From assembly GCA_001464475.1 (NCBI GenBank), contig LNDX01000001.1, positions 248,001-312,000 on the forward strand: 64,000 nucleotides of DNA. The letters are read 5' to 3'. The notes under the pieces were generated by a model. That model did no database searches. It was given only the letters and a program-made list of their open reading frames with translations, and was not told where the DNA came from. The stretch is from Flavobacteriaceae bacterium Ga0077528 (lineage in GTDB: Bacteria; Bacteroidota; Bacteroidia; Flavobacteriales; Flavobacteriaceae). The position numbers and the translations under genes are program-made. Below, piece by piece: positions 1 to 9,171 of this stretch (its first letter is position 1; each line of letters opens with the position of its first letter).

Positions 1-1024
1 AATGTGCTTTAATTTTCAAAAGAGATAATGAAAAAGGACTAACACCAAACTCCTTTATCAAATTATCCAATTCAAGATTAATTGCTGGATAATCTTTAGG
101 AAGCGCTTTATCAATTTTCATTTCCATTAAATAGGAATGTGATTGAATTTGCAAATCCAAATCTTTAGTGTTTTCTAATACAAAACCTAATATTTCTTTT
201 GCAGCTTCTTGATCATTTTCTTCAATAGCTAATTGACCTAAATTTACAATGTTTGAAAAAGATTCTGGATTTCTTTTGTAAATGGCTTTTTCTTGAATAA
301 AAGCTTTTCCATACTCCTTTTGTTGAACATAAAACCAACTCAAAAATTCATTCCAAAATATATCTTGATTTTTTTGAATTCTAACTAATAAAGCTTTCTT
401 TAAAGCATCGTTAAAAGTTACATCTGTTTCTTCTGTTGTAAAACGAGATAACTGATTTTGAATCATAATCAAGTTTTGAGGATTGGTATATGCTTCTGTC
501 AAGAACATATCAATCATCTTGTCTGTTTCGCCTTTCTGACCATAAAGCAAAGCCATTTGAAAATTAAAATTGAACTTAGGTTCCAACGAAACTGCTGTTT
601 GATAAGCCAATAAAGCATAATCCACCAAAGCTTTTCTATCAAAAACATAGGCTATTTGATACACCTCACTTGGATTCTTCTTAATTTTATCAATAGCTTG
701 ATCATAATACTTGTTGGCCTTTTCTTGATTTTTTTGGAGCTGATAATTATACCCTAATTCAACTAAGAAATTGCCTTGTTTATATTTGTCTAATCGTTCT
801 TGAATAGCTTTTTCTGCCTTATCAAATTGCTGTAACTGCTGATAACATTCTACTGCTTTCTGAAAATAATTGAAATTATTAGGCTGTGCTTTTAGCAGTT
901 CTTCATAACTTACCAAAGCCTTTTCAAACTCACCTCTATCAAAGTAGTTTAGCGCCAATTGTTCGTTTTGACCATGAACAAATAGTGATAAGAATATAAA
1001 TAATAAAGCAATGATTTTTTTCAT
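1..1024 (-). CDS. Exported tetratricopeptide-repeat protein (3' end outside window)
   Basis: Reading frame open from an ATG at 1022-1024 to the window edge, about 341 residues visible. The N-terminus (MKKIIALLFIFLSLFVHGQ) is a signal peptide. The rest is a run of helical TPR-type repeats with the usual spacing, for example 'ALNYFDRGEFEKALVSYEEL' and 'AVECYQQLQQFDKAEKAIQE', with alternating small and aromatic positions. It probably acts as a periplasmic protein-protein scaffold. The start codon lies directly next to the stop of the upstream gene (1025), so the two are likely co-transcribed downstream of serS. The partner is unknown and the C-terminus is not visible. TPR assignment is firm; the role is not. 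Confidence 0.85.
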   Translation of the reverse strand, partial: MKKIIALLFIFLSLFVHGQNEQLALNYFDRGEFEKALVSYEELLKAQPNNFNYFQKAVECYQQLQQFDKAEKAIQERLDKYKQGNFLVELGYNYQLQKNQEKANKYYDQAIDKIKKNPSEVYQIAYVFDRKALVDYALLAYQTAVSLEPKFNFNFQMALLYGQKGETDKMIDMFLTEAYTNPQNLIMIQNQLSRFTTEETDVTFNDALKKALLVRIQKNQDIFWNEFLSWFYVQQKEYGKAFIQEKAIYKRNPESFSNIVNLGQLAIEENDQEAAKEILGFVLENTKDLDLQIQSHSYLMEMKIDKALPKDYPAINLELDNLIKEFGVSPFSLSLLKIKAH

Positions 1025-1729
1025 TTAATAATCAATTTCTGAATCAGTGGTTAAATCTTCAAGTTTTATCAGTTTTTCAATTTTAATGCTTTTCCAAGTT
1101 GTTTTTGGATTACTTTCTTCAAATTCGTTCATTCCTGTAATCAGTTCTTTCTTTTTTGATAGAAAATTAATACTCACCGAATTACTTTCACCTGTTGACC
1201 TGTGGAAACTATCTGAATCATATCCTATTAAAACAAAACTATTTTCTTGAAATCTAAATTTGTATGTTCTATCTGTTACATACCAACTACCACAGCTTAA
1301 CCAATAATGTAAGTCTATATTAAGAACGCCATTTTTAATTTCAATTCCGCCATTCTCGATAAATGGATCATCCAAACAAGGACTTTCTGAATCATCTTGC
1401 GAAGGAATAAATTTTTTATTGATACTTTTCAAAACATATTTTGAATCTGTTTTAAATAAAACCAACAAAAACCTTGGATTGACATTCAACGTGTCTTTTC
1501 CAAAACCTCCGTTTAAAACAATATTTTCTGTTGCAGTGTTTTCAATTACAAAGGCAACATCATTTATTTTATCTTTATTCAAATCGCCTTCTGACTTTGC
1601 AATAATCTTCCATTTTCTTGGAACAAAGTCAGTAATTAACTTTCCTTCTTTAGGAATAATTGGCTGGTTATTTTGTGAATTCACAAGGGTAACTGAAGCC
1701 AAAAAGAATAAATATAATAATTGTTTCAT
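1025..1729 (-). CDS. Exported hypothetical protein with one Asp-rich loop
   Basis: 234 residues. I start it at the ATG at 1727-1729, because the longer frame would begin with TTG one codon earlier. Signal peptide MKQLLYLFFLASVTLVNSQ. Around residues 48-57 the sequence G-D-L-N-K-D-K-I-N-D-V-A resembles the calcium-binding loop of FG-GAP/EF-hand-like repeats ('GDLNKDGxxDl'), which is common in Bacteroidota surface proteins. A C-terminal sorting domain is absent, so a periplasmic location is more likely than the surface. The stop touches the start of the TPR gene, suggesting one transcript. I do not recognise the family. Confidence 0.75.
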   Translation of the reverse strand: MKQLLYLFFLASVTLVNSQNNQPIIPKEGKLITDFVPRKWKIIAKSEGDLNKDKINDVAFVIENTATENIVLNGGFGKDTLNVNPRFLLVLFKTDSKYVLKSINKKFIPSQDDSESPCLDDPFIENGGIEIKNGVLNIDLHYWLSCGSWYVTDRTYKFRFQENSFVLIGYDSDSFHRSTGESNSVSINFLSKKKELITGMNEFEESNPKTTWKSIKIEKLIKLEDLTTDSEIDY

Positions 1730-1741
1730 CAAATACCTTTA

Positions 1742-1788
1742 AAAAACAATGTACTAAAGTAACACATTTTGTGCCAATTTAGTACATT
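1742..1788 (-). terminator. Intrinsic terminator after serS
   Basis: A perfect 11-bp inverted repeat (1748-1758 and 1778-1788, AATGTACTAAA/TTTAGTACATT). Its loop itself contains a small CACA/TGTG hairpin. On the minus strand it is followed by TTGTTTTTT. It lies between the serS stop and the start of the exported protein. It could instead be an operator for the downstream gene. Confidence 0.6.
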
Positions 1789-1807
1789 ATTTATATAAGA
1801 TTAACTT

Positions 1808-3079
1808 TTAGTTAATAATGTCAAATCCTGTGTATTTACGCAACACTTCTGGAACTACAATTCCTTCTGGTGTTTGGTAATTTTCTAAAATTCCAGCTAA
1901 AACTCTTGGTAAAGCTAGCGAACTTCCGTTCAACGTATGTGCCAATTGATTTTTTCCGTCTTTATCTTTAAATCTTAATTTCAAACGATTCGCTTGAAAA
2001 GTTTCAAAATTAGATACCGATGAAATTTCTAACCATCTGTCTTGAGCCGTTGAAAACACTTCAAAATCGTAAGTTAAAGCGGATGCAAAACTCATATCGC
2101 CACCACAAAGACGTAAAATTCTGTAAGGCAATTTCAATTCACGCATAATATCTTTTACGTGCTCTACCATTTCATCCAATGCTTCATAAGATTTCTCTGG
2201 ATGTTCAACACGCACTATTTCGACTTTATCAAATTGATGTAAACGATTCAATCCACGAACATGTGCACCATACGAACCTGCTTCTCTACGGAAACATGGC
2301 GTATAACCTGTACATTTTACTGGTAATTCGTTTTCAGATAAAATTACATCTCTAAAAATATTAGTTACTGGAACTTCTGCTGTAGGAATTAAATACAAAT
2401 CATCAGTTGCATCATGATACATCTGACCATCTTTGTCTGGCAATTGTCCCGTTCCATAAGCAGACGCTTCATTTACTAAATGAGGCACCTGATATTCAAG
2501 ATAACCTGCATCGGTATTTTTATCTAAGAAATAAGTTATTAAAGCACGTTGCAATTTTGCTCCTTTTCCTTTATAAACAGGAAATCCTGCACCTGTAATT
2601 TTATTTCCTAATTCAAAATCGATGATGTCATATTTTTTTACCAATTCCCAATGTGGTAAAGCGCCTTCATGCAATTTTGGCACATCACCTTCTTCAAAAA
2701 CATTTAAGTTTTCTTCTGGAGTTTTTCCTTCTGGTACAATATCCGCTGGAAGATTTGGTAATAAATAAAGTTTCTGAGTAATTTCGTTAGCTAAAGCATC
2801 CACTTTTTCAGACAACTCTTTTCCAAGTTCTCTTAGTTGAACCGTTTTTTGCTTTAAAATTTCGGCTTTAGATTTCTCACCATTCTTCATCATTTCGCCA
2901 ATATCTTTAGATAATTTATTGGATTCGGCAAGAGTGTTTTCTAATTCAGCTTGAGAACTTCTTCTCAAATCATCAGTTTGAACAATTTCTTCCACAATGG
3001 CTTTGGCATCCATGTGTTTTTTAGCTAAAGCTTTAACAACTTTCTCTTGGTTTTCTCTAATAAATGCTATCTGTAACAT
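1808..3079 (-). CDS. serS: Seryl-tRNA synthetase
   Basis: 423 residues, normal length for bacterial SerRS. It charges tRNA-Ser with serine in the cytoplasm. The N-terminal 100 residues, beginning MLQIAFIRENQEKVVKALAK, form the long antiparallel coiled-coil arm that grips the tRNA long variable arm. The class II catalytic core follows, with motif 2 (FRREAGSYG) and motif 3 (LAGILENYQTPEG) near the C-terminus. It ends upstream of a hairpin terminator. A TAAATTTG promoter element lies about 55 bp upstream of the ATG. Assignment is secure. Confidence 0.97.
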   Translation of the reverse strand: MLQIAFIRENQEKVVKALAKKHMDAKAIVEEIVQTDDLRRSSQAELENTLAESNKLSKDIGEMMKNGEKSKAEILKQKTVQLRELGKELSEKVDALANEITQKLYLLPNLPADIVPEGKTPEENLNVFEEGDVPKLHEGALPHWELVKKYDIIDFELGNKITGAGFPVYKGKGAKLQRALITYFLDKNTDAGYLEYQVPHLVNEASAYGTGQLPDKDGQMYHDATDDLYLIPTAEVPVTNIFRDVILSENELPVKCTGYTPCFRREAGSYGAHVRGLNRLHQFDKVEIVRVEHPEKSYEALDEMVEHVKDIMRELKLPYRILRLCGGDMSFASALTYDFEVFSTAQDRWLEISSVSNFETFQANRLKLRFKDKDGKNQLAHTLNGSSLALPRVLAGILENYQTPEGIVVPEVLRKYTGFDIIN

Positions 3080-3099
3080 GACTTAAATTTTATAAGATT

Positions 3100-3141
3100 A
3101 GCTTTCGCTCAGTTCGCCTTTCAGGCTCGGGTGCAAATTTA
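3100..3141 (-). promoter_or_regulatory. serS promoter -7 box and hairpin-rich 5' leader
   Basis: On the minus strand TAAATTTG (3141-3134) matches the Bacteroidota TAnnTTTG box. No clear TTG is found 17-19 bp upstream. The resulting leader of about 50 nt contains two small hairpins, GCCT-GAA-AGGC and AGC-GAAA-GCT, followed by the start codon. The GCCTGAAAGGC stem resembles the GGCTGAAAGCC stem in the repeat cluster near 26,770. Confidence 0.5.
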
Positions 3142-3245
3142 AGGAATTGATTTCTATTAATAGAATATTACTATGAGTTTCTATTATTGTATGTAAAGTC
3201 ATCTGTTTTAGCAACTTAATTCTATTTTAAATGAAACTTTACAAA

Positions 3246-3273
3246 TTGCAAAGCCAAATAATTACTATATTCG
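3246..3273 (+). promoter_or_regulatory. Promoter for the M1 peptidase
   Basis: TTG at 3246-3248, a 17-bp spacer and TATATTCG at 3266-3273. This matches the Bacteroidota consensus TTG-N17..19-TAnnTTTG with one mismatch. It lies 19 bp upstream of the ATG at 3293. Confidence 0.6.
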
Positions 3274-3292
3274 CAAAAAATTACCATTTGTC

Positions 3293-5209
3293 ATGAAAAA
3301 AACCTACTTATTATTTTTACTTTTTTCAATAAGCTTTTCATTTTCCCAAACCAATGAAAAAGAGTTAAATGAAATCGTTGAAGCTGAGATGAAATCGGCC
3401 TCAGGTTTAATGGAATTAGCAGTTAATCCGAATACATTAAATTATGATGTTACTTATCAAAAATTAGAATTCACTTTAAATCCAGCTGTTTATAACATTG
3501 TTGGAAAAGTCACTACAACTTATACAGCATTATCTAATATGTCAACTGTAACTTTTGACTTAACTAACGTATTAGTCGTGAGTTCGGTAAAATTAGGCAC
3601 TACAAATCTTACTTTCGTGCAAAATACAAATGATGAACTTGTTATCACGCTTCCGTCGACGCAATTAGCAGGAACATCACAAACAATTGAAATAAATTAT
3701 TCAGGTGCACCTGCAACTGGGGAACAAGCATTTACGGCTTCAACTCACAGTGGAACTCCAGTTATTTATACTTTATCTGAACCATTTGGAGCTAGAGATT
3801 GGTGGCCATGTAAACAAGATTTAAATGATAAAATAAATTCTATCGACGTTTATATTACAGCGCCTTCTCAATACGTTAGTGTATCTAATGGTCTTGAAAT
3901 TAGCCAAGTTATTACGGGTTCTAATAAAATAACGCATTTTCAGCACAACTATCCAATTCCTGCTTATTTAGTAGCTATTGCAGTTACTAATTATTCTATT
4001 TTTAATCAAACTGCAGGAACCGCTCCAAATGATTTTCCCATAGTAAATTACATTTATCCTGAAACTCTTACACCTGCTGTTCAAACTCAATTAGCACAAA
4101 CACCTTTAATTATGAATTTGTTTGAAACGTTATTTGAAGTATATCCTTTTCATAACGAAAAGTATGGACATGCACAATTCGGCTGGGGAGGAGGAATGGA
4201 ACATACTACAGTTTCCTTTATGCAAAATTTTAGTCGTGGTTTAATTGCTCATGAACTAGCACACCAATGGTTTGGTGATAAAATTACCTGTGGGACCTGG
4301 AAAGACATTTGGTTAAATGAAGGATTTGCAACCTATTTATCATCATTAGTAATTGAAAATTTTGACGGAAATACCGCTTTTATTGCTAATAAAAACAGTT
4401 TAATTAACAATATAACCTCGCAAACAAATGGTTCTGTTTATTTAACAGATACCGAGGCTCAAAATGTAGGACGTATATTCAGTTCAAGATTATCCTACAA
4501 CAAAGGCGCGATGGTTTTAAACATGTTGAGACTAAAAATGGGTGATACAATGTTCTTTCAAGCTTTAAGAAATTATCTAGCTGACACTAATTTAGCATTT
4601 AAATATGCCGTAACTAGCGATTTAAAATATCATTTAGAAGCTGTATATGGAAGTAGTTTAACCGAATTTTTTAATGATTGGGTTTTTAATCAAGGATATC
4701 CAACTTATAATATTACTGCACAAAATTGGGGTGCTGGACAAGCCAAGATTACTGTAAGCCAAACACAATCTCACAGTAGTGTTTCGTTCTTTGAAATGCC
4801 AATTCCAGTAAGATTAACTGGCGCCGGAGGGCAAACATTTGATACAATTTTAGAAAATACAACCAATAATCAAGAGTTCATCATATCGGTTCCTTTTGCT
4901 ATTACTGGAGCAAATTTCGACCCTGAAAAAGATATAATCTCTAAAAACAACACGGTCACATTAGGTAATGAAAATTTCGATTTAGAAAAAGCTATTGCTC
5001 TTTACCCAAATCCTGTTTCAAATGAATTACACATACAAATACCAAGTAATATTTCTATAGAAAAAGTAATCATTTTTAATAGTTTAGGACAAAAAACAAT
5101 TGAGAGTAATGAATTAGATTTCTCCGTTAACCAATTATCATCTGGTGTACATTTCGTTCAAATTCAAACATCTGAAGGGACATTTCATAAAAAAATTATA
5201 AAAAATTAG
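3293..5209 (+). CDS. Secreted M1-family aminopeptidase with T9SS sorting domain
   Basis: 638 residues. Signal peptide MKKTYLLFLLFSISFSFSQ, then the gluzincin M1 fold. The GAMEN-like substrate loop reads G-G-G-M-E-H-T at 299-305. The zinc site is H320-E-L-A-H324 with the third ligand E343 in the usual WLNEGFA sequence. The last 75 residues (from 'ALYPNPVSNELHI', ending KKIIKN) are a type A C-terminal sorting domain of the type IX secretion system. The protein is therefore expected outside the cell or on its surface. It would trim amino acids from the N-termini of peptides, feeding nutrient uptake. It is shorter than classical PepN because the C-terminal helical domain is replaced by the sorting domain. 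Confidence 0.93.
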   Translation: MKKTYLLFLLFSISFSFSQTNEKELNEIVEAEMKSASGLMELAVNPNTLNYDVTYQKLEFTLNPAVYNIVGKVTTTYTALSNMSTVTFDLTNVLVVSSVKLGTTNLTFVQNTNDELVITLPSTQLAGTSQTIEINYSGAPATGEQAFTASTHSGTPVIYTLSEPFGARDWWPCKQDLNDKINSIDVYITAPSQYVSVSNGLEISQVITGSNKITHFQHNYPIPAYLVAIAVTNYSIFNQTAGTAPNDFPIVNYIYPETLTPAVQTQLAQTPLIMNLFETLFEVYPFHNEKYGHAQFGWGGGMEHTTVSFMQNFSRGLIAHELAHQWFGDKITCGTWKDIWLNEGFATYLSSLVIENFDGNTAFIANKNSLINNITSQTNGSVYLTDTEAQNVGRIFSSRLSYNKGAMVLNMLRLKMGDTMFFQALRNYLADTNLAFKYAVTSDLKYHLEAVYGSSLTEFFNDWVFNQGYPTYNITAQNWGAGQAKITVSQTQSHSSVSFFEMPIPVRLTGAGGQTFDTILENTTNNQEFIISVPFAITGANFDPEKDIISKNNTVTLGNENFDLEKAIALYPNPVSNELHIQIPSNISIEKVIIFNSLGQKTIESNELDFSVNQLSSGVHFVQIQTSEGTFHKKIIKN

Positions 5210-5230
5210 ACATAAACAACATAATTAGTA

Positions 5231-5265
5231 AAAAGTAAGGTGAAAACCTTACTTTTGCTTTTTTT
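5231..5265 (+). terminator. Intrinsic terminator after the M1 peptidase
   Basis: Perfect 11-bp stem (5231-5241 with 5246-5256) closed by a GAAA tetraloop, followed by TTTGCTTTTTTT. Confidence 0.9.
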
Positions 5266-5289
5266 AGAAACATTAGATTACAAGATTAA

Positions 5290-6636
5290 ATGATACAAGT
5301 TGCACAAATTATTTTTATTCTTTCAGTATTAGTTATACTTCACGAGTTCGGTCACTACATTGCTGCAAAAATTTTTAAAGTAAGAGTTGAAAAATTCTAC
5401 CTTTTTATGGATGCTGGTTTTTCACTAATTAAGAAAAAAATCGGAGAAACAGAATGGGGTATTGGATGGTTACCAATTGGAGGATACGTGAAACTTTCAG
5501 GAATGATTGATGAAAGCATGGACACAGAGCAAATGAAACAACCAGCTCAACCATGGGAATTTCGTTCGAAACCAGCTTGGCAACGTTTAATAATCATGTT
5601 GGGAGGAATATTTGTAAACATTGTTCTAGCGATAACAATTTATACTATAATGTTTTCTACAGTTGGACAGAAATACATTGCAACTGATGTAGTCCAAAAA
5701 AATGGACTAAGTTTTAGCCAAGTAGGAAAAGATGTAGGCTTTAAAAATGGAGACAAAATTGTTTCAGTAGACGGCGAATTAGTTCAAAACAAATTCAACA
5801 GATTAATTATTGACGTTCTTTTAAGTGATAAATTAATTGTAAATCGCGACGGACAAAACAAAGAAATTACTTTATCAGATGAAGATAAAGCAAAAATATT
5901 AGGCGCAGAAGGCAAAAACTTTATGGCTTCAAGAATTAAAGGATTTAAAATCGATTCTATTTTACCAAAATCAGGAGCATTCAATGCAGGTTTAAAAGTA
6001 AACGACCAAATTATTTCAGTTGACAATAAAGAATTTAAATATTTTGACGAATTCTCAGAACTAATTTCTAATAAACCTAACGATTCAATTGCTCTAAAGG
6101 TTCAAAGAGAAAATCAAATCGTAAACCTTAAAGCTAAACTTGATAAAAATAGTAAATTAGGTTTTCTACCAGGTTTAAGTCTTACAACTAACAAAGAAAA
6201 ATTTGAAGTTGTTAACAAACTTTCTTTTAGCAGTGCACTGCCACAAGCTATGAAAGAATCATGGGAATTACTTGTTTATAATGTAAAACAATTCAAATTA
6301 ATATTAAAACCAAAAACTCAAGCTTACAAACAAGTAAAAAGTCCAATCGGTATTGCAAGAATGTTACCAGACGAATGGAACTGGGAGTTTATTTGGAGCT
6401 TCACAGCACTTTTTTCAATTGGTTTAGCCTTTATGAACTTACTTCCAATTCCAGGATTAGATGGAGGACATGCACTTTTTACAATTGTAGAAATGATAAC
6501 CGGTAAAACTTTAAACGAAAAAACAGCAGGTTACGTTCAAACGTTTGGAATGATTATCTTGCTGAGTCTAATGGCTTTAACTTTCGGAAAAGATATTTAC
6601 CAATTAGTGATGGATAAATTTTTTGCAAATCATTAA
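5290..6636 (+). CDS. rseP: Site-2 membrane metalloprotease RseP
   Basis: 448 residues. This intramembrane zinc protease cleaves anti-sigma factors and leftover signal peptides at the inner membrane. The first transmembrane helix holds the zinc motif H18-E-F-G-H22. The second metal-ligand motif, NLLPIPGLDGGH, lies in the C-terminal membrane region. Two PDZ-like segments sit between them, roughly residues 125-285, the second including 'SGAFNAGLKVNDQIISVDN'. Length is normal for the family. It sits between a terminator and the tRNA-Asn promoter and has no clear promoter of its own in the 24 bp after the terminator, so its expression signal is unresolved. Confidence 0.95.
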   Translation: MIQVAQIIFILSVLVILHEFGHYIAAKIFKVRVEKFYLFMDAGFSLIKKKIGETEWGIGWLPIGGYVKLSGMIDESMDTEQMKQPAQPWEFRSKPAWQRLIIMLGGIFVNIVLAITIYTIMFSTVGQKYIATDVVQKNGLSFSQVGKDVGFKNGDKIVSVDGELVQNKFNRLIIDVLLSDKLIVNRDGQNKEITLSDEDKAKILGAEGKNFMASRIKGFKIDSILPKSGAFNAGLKVNDQIISVDNKEFKYFDEFSELISNKPNDSIALKVQRENQIVNLKAKLDKNSKLGFLPGLSLTTNKEKFEVVNKLSFSSALPQAMKESWELLVYNVKQFKLILKPKTQAYKQVKSPIGIARMLPDEWNWEFIWSFTALFSIGLAFMNLLPIPGLDGGHALFTIVEMITGKTLNEKTAGYVQTFGMIILLSLMALTFGKDIYQLVMDKFFANH

Positions 6637-6654
6637 AAAAAATTAAAAAATAAT

Positions 6655-6684
6655 TTGCTTAAAATAAAAAACACCCTATATTTG
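6655..6684 (+). promoter_or_regulatory. Consensus promoter for tRNA-Asn
   Basis: TTG at 6655-6657, a 19-bp spacer and TATATTTG at 6677-6684. This is an exact match to the Bacteroidota vegetative promoter consensus and the best promoter in the window. It lies about 80 bp upstream of the mature tRNA end. Confidence 0.85.
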
Positions 6685-6765
6685 CAACCGCTTAGCAGAT
6701 AAACAATCTGCTCTAGAAATAGAAAAGTAATAGAAAAGTTCTTATAAAATTAAAAATATACAGTT

Positions 6766-6839
6766 TCCTCCTTAGCTCAGTTGGTTAGAGCATCTGACTG
6801 TTAATCAGAGGGTCCTTGGTTCGAGCCCAAGAGGGGGAG
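6766..6839 (+). tRNA. tRNA-Asn (anticodon GTT)
   Basis: 74 nt cloverleaf. Acceptor stem TCCTCCT/AGGGGGA with one G-T pair, D arm TAGCTCAGTTGGTTAGAGC, anticodon stem TCTGA/TCAGA with loop CTGTTAA (anticodon GTT at 6800-6802), and T arm with GGTTCGAGCCC. The discriminator base is G. CCA is not encoded. Confidence 0.97.
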
Positions 6840-6845
6840 CTTTTT

Positions 6846-6878
6846 AAAGCCTTTACATTTTTTGTAGAGGCTTTTTTT
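6846..6878 (+). terminator. Intrinsic terminator after tRNA-Asn
   Basis: Stem AAAGCCTtTACA with TGTAgAGGCTTT around a T-rich loop, followed by seven T residues. Confidence 0.85.
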
Positions 6879-6994
6879 ATTCCTATAAATTACCAATTTC
6901 TTTCAAATCATACCAAAAAATCAAAACCAAATTGGTAGCTATCTCAAGATTTTTTGTGATATTTACTTTTTCTAACTATCAAATTCTTTTCATC

Positions 6995-8350
6995 ATGAAA
7001 AAAATTCGTATTCCAATACTTTTGATTATTGTTGTACTTTCTTTTGTTTGTTGTAAAAAAAGCAAACCAGAGATAGTAAACAATGAACTTATTGAAGGTC
7101 ATCCTGCGTGGATTATGCAAAGCAACATCTATGAGGTTAATGTTAGACAATATACTCCAGAAGGCACTCTAAATGCTTTTGCTAAACATCTTGACCGACT
7201 CAAAGAAATGGGAGTTGAAACTATTTGGTTCATGCCTATAAATCCAATTAGTAAAGTAGATAGAAAAGGTTCTTTAGGAAGCTACTATGCGGTTTCTGAT
7301 TTTACTTCTATTAATCCAGAATTTGGCACCATGGAAGATTTTAAAAATGTAGTGAAAGCTATTCATGATAGAGGAATGAAAGTCATTATTGATTGGGTTC
7401 CAAATCATACTGGAGCAGACCATCGTTGGCTTAAACAACATCCTGATTTTTATGTAAAAGATAGTACAGGAAAAGCAGCAGTAGCTTTTGATTGGGCTGA
7501 CGTTAGACAATTAGATTATAAAAATCCTGTCTTACAAGATAGTATGGTAGCTGCTATGAAATTTTGGATTAAAGATACCGATATCGATGGTTTTCGTTGT
7601 GATGTTGCTTGGAATGTTCCAGCTAATTTTTGGAAAAAATCTATTCCACAATTGAAAAAAATGAAGAATGTTTTTATGCTTGCTGAAGGTGATAGCACGT
7701 ATCTTCCAAAAAGTGGTTTTGACGCAGTTTATCCTTGGCACATGTTCAAAATGATGGAAAAAGTGGCCAAAGGAAAAAGACCTGCGTTTAGTTTAGACAG
7801 TATCAACAAAGAGAATGAAACGCGTTACCCAAAGAATACCATCCAAATGTATTTCACAAGCAACCACGATGAAAACAGTTGGAATCATGCCGATTATGGC
7901 ACTTTTCCAAATGAAGTGCATGCGCCTTTTGCAGTATTTACTCAAACAATGAAAAACAGTGTTCCATTAATTTACAGCGGACAAGAAGAACCTACTTTAA
8001 GAGCTATAAAATTCTTTGACAAAGATCCGATGGAATTTAAAAATCTTAAACGAGAGAAATTCTACAAAACATTACTTCATCTAAGAAAAAGAAATGTAGC
8101 GCTCTCAGCCAATGCATCTTTCAAAAAAGTTGATTTAGGAGATAAAAATGTAATTTATGCTTACTCAAGAGAAAAAGACAACAAAAAAATCCTTGTTATT
8201 TTAAATTTTTCAGACAAAGAGCAAGGTATCAAAATATCGGATAAATCACTATTAGGAAAAACTCACAACGTCTTTAGCGAAAAAGAAGAAACCTTAAGTA
8301 ATAATGAGAGAAAAATAAAGCCTTGGGGCTACGAAGTTTATGAATACTAA
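6995..8350 (+). CDS. GH13 alpha-amylase family lipoprotein
   Basis: 451 residues from the ATG at 6995. A longer frame exists upstream, but only this start gives a proper lipoprotein signal (hydrophobic run ending LSFVCC, lipidation at Cys19 or Cys20). The catalytic triad of GH13 is present: nucleophile D203 in GFRCDVAW, acid/base E231 in AEGD, and D292 in SNHDEN. The conserved VPNH segment of region I is also present. It should cleave alpha-1,4-glucans (starch, glycogen or maltodextrin) at the cell envelope. The C-terminal 80 residues form the usual beta domain. No sus-type genes are adjacent, so it is a stand-alone enzyme. Substrate and cleavage mode are unknown. Confidence 0.9.
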   Translation: MKKIRIPILLIIVVLSFVCCKKSKPEIVNNELIEGHPAWIMQSNIYEVNVRQYTPEGTLNAFAKHLDRLKEMGVETIWFMPINPISKVDRKGSLGSYYAVSDFTSINPEFGTMEDFKNVVKAIHDRGMKVIIDWVPNHTGADHRWLKQHPDFYVKDSTGKAAVAFDWADVRQLDYKNPVLQDSMVAAMKFWIKDTDIDGFRCDVAWNVPANFWKKSIPQLKKMKNVFMLAEGDSTYLPKSGFDAVYPWHMFKMMEKVAKGKRPAFSLDSINKENETRYPKNTIQMYFTSNHDENSWNHADYGTFPNEVHAPFAVFTQTMKNSVPLIYSGQEEPTLRAIKFFDKDPMEFKNLKREKFYKTLLHLRKRNVALSANASFKKVDLGDKNVIYAYSREKDNKKILVILNFSDKEQGIKISDKSLLGKTHNVFSEKEETLSNNERKIKPWGYEVYEY

Positions 8351-8357
8351 TGATAAA

Positions 8358-8391
8358 AAATCCAGTTTATTTTTTTAAACTGGATTTCTTA
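8358..8391. terminator. Bidirectional terminator between amylase and trpA
   Basis: Perfect 12-bp stem AAATCCAGTTTA (8358-8369) with TAAACTGGATTT (8376-8387). T-rich sequence follows on the plus strand and an A-run precedes it, so it can stop both converging transcripts. Confidence 0.85.
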
Positions 8392-8397
8392 TTTATA

Positions 8398-9171
8398 CTA
8401 TTTTCTTATCGAGTCAACAAAAGTAACTATCGATTCTCTAGTTGTTCGATTTTTATTCAAATGTTTGATAAAAGCACTTCCAATAATTGCTCCTGAACCA
8501 AATTCACAAACTGTTTCAAAAGTCTTTTTATCATGAACACCAAAACCTATTAAATGCGGATTTTGTAATTTCATACTTTGTATGCGTTGGTAATAATCCG
8601 TTTGAAAAGTAATTGCATTGGTACTTCCTGTTATGCTATTAGAAGAAACCAAATAAATAAATCCCGACGAATAACTATCCAATTGCTTAATGCGTTCTTC
8701 TGAAGTTTCTGGTGTTATCAACAACACATTTGAAACTTGATTTATTTCACACAATTCTTTAAAATTTGAAAGATAATAATGCAATGGCATATCTGGAATG
8801 ATAATTCCGTCAACGCCAACTTGTGCACATTTTTCTATGAATTCTTTTTCACCAAATTGCAAAACCACATTCAAATAACCCATTAATACAATTGGTTTTT
8901 GAGTAAAGCTTCTTAACGATTGCAATTGTTCGAATAGAAGACTTAAAGTCATTCCGTTTTCAATCGCCGTGCCACTACTTTCTTGAATAACTGGTCCATC
9001 TGCCAAAGGATCAGAATACGGAAATCCAATTTCAATCATGTCAACAGCACTTTCTTCCAAATGTTTTAAAATGGTAAGCGTATCGTTCAAATTTGGAAAT
9101 CCTGCCGTAAAGTACAACGACAAAATATTCTCTTTTTTGGTTTCAAATAAGTTTTGAATTCTATTTTTCAT
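8398..9171 (-). CDS. trpA: Tryptophan synthase alpha chain
   Basis: 257 residues. TIM barrel that cleaves indole-3-glycerol phosphate to indole and passes the indole to TrpB. The signature [15 protein letters not shown] with its catalytic Asp is present. Another catalytic acidic residue lies near the N-terminus ('[11 protein letters not shown]' region follows). It is the last gene of the trp operon and overlaps trpB by 11 bp, which suggests translational coupling. A bidirectional hairpin follows the stop. Confidence 0.96.
   Translation of the reverse strand: MKNRIQNLFETKKENILSLYFTAGFPNLNDTLTILKHLEESAVDMIEIGFPYSDPLADGPVIQESSGTAIENGMTLSLLFEQLQSLRSFTQKPIVLMGYLNVVLQFGEKEFIEKCAQVGVDGIIIPDMPLHYYLSNFKELCEINQVSNVLLITPETSEERIKQLDSYSSGFIYLVSSNSITGSTNAITFQTDYYQRIQSMKLQNPHLIGFGVHDKKTFETVCEFGSGAIIGSAFIKHLNKNRTTRESIVTFVDSIRK

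Noticed and set aside
6932-6994. 21-residue N-terminal extension of the amylase
   Set aside because: The shorter start gives a standard lipoprotein signal, and the extension places it internally.
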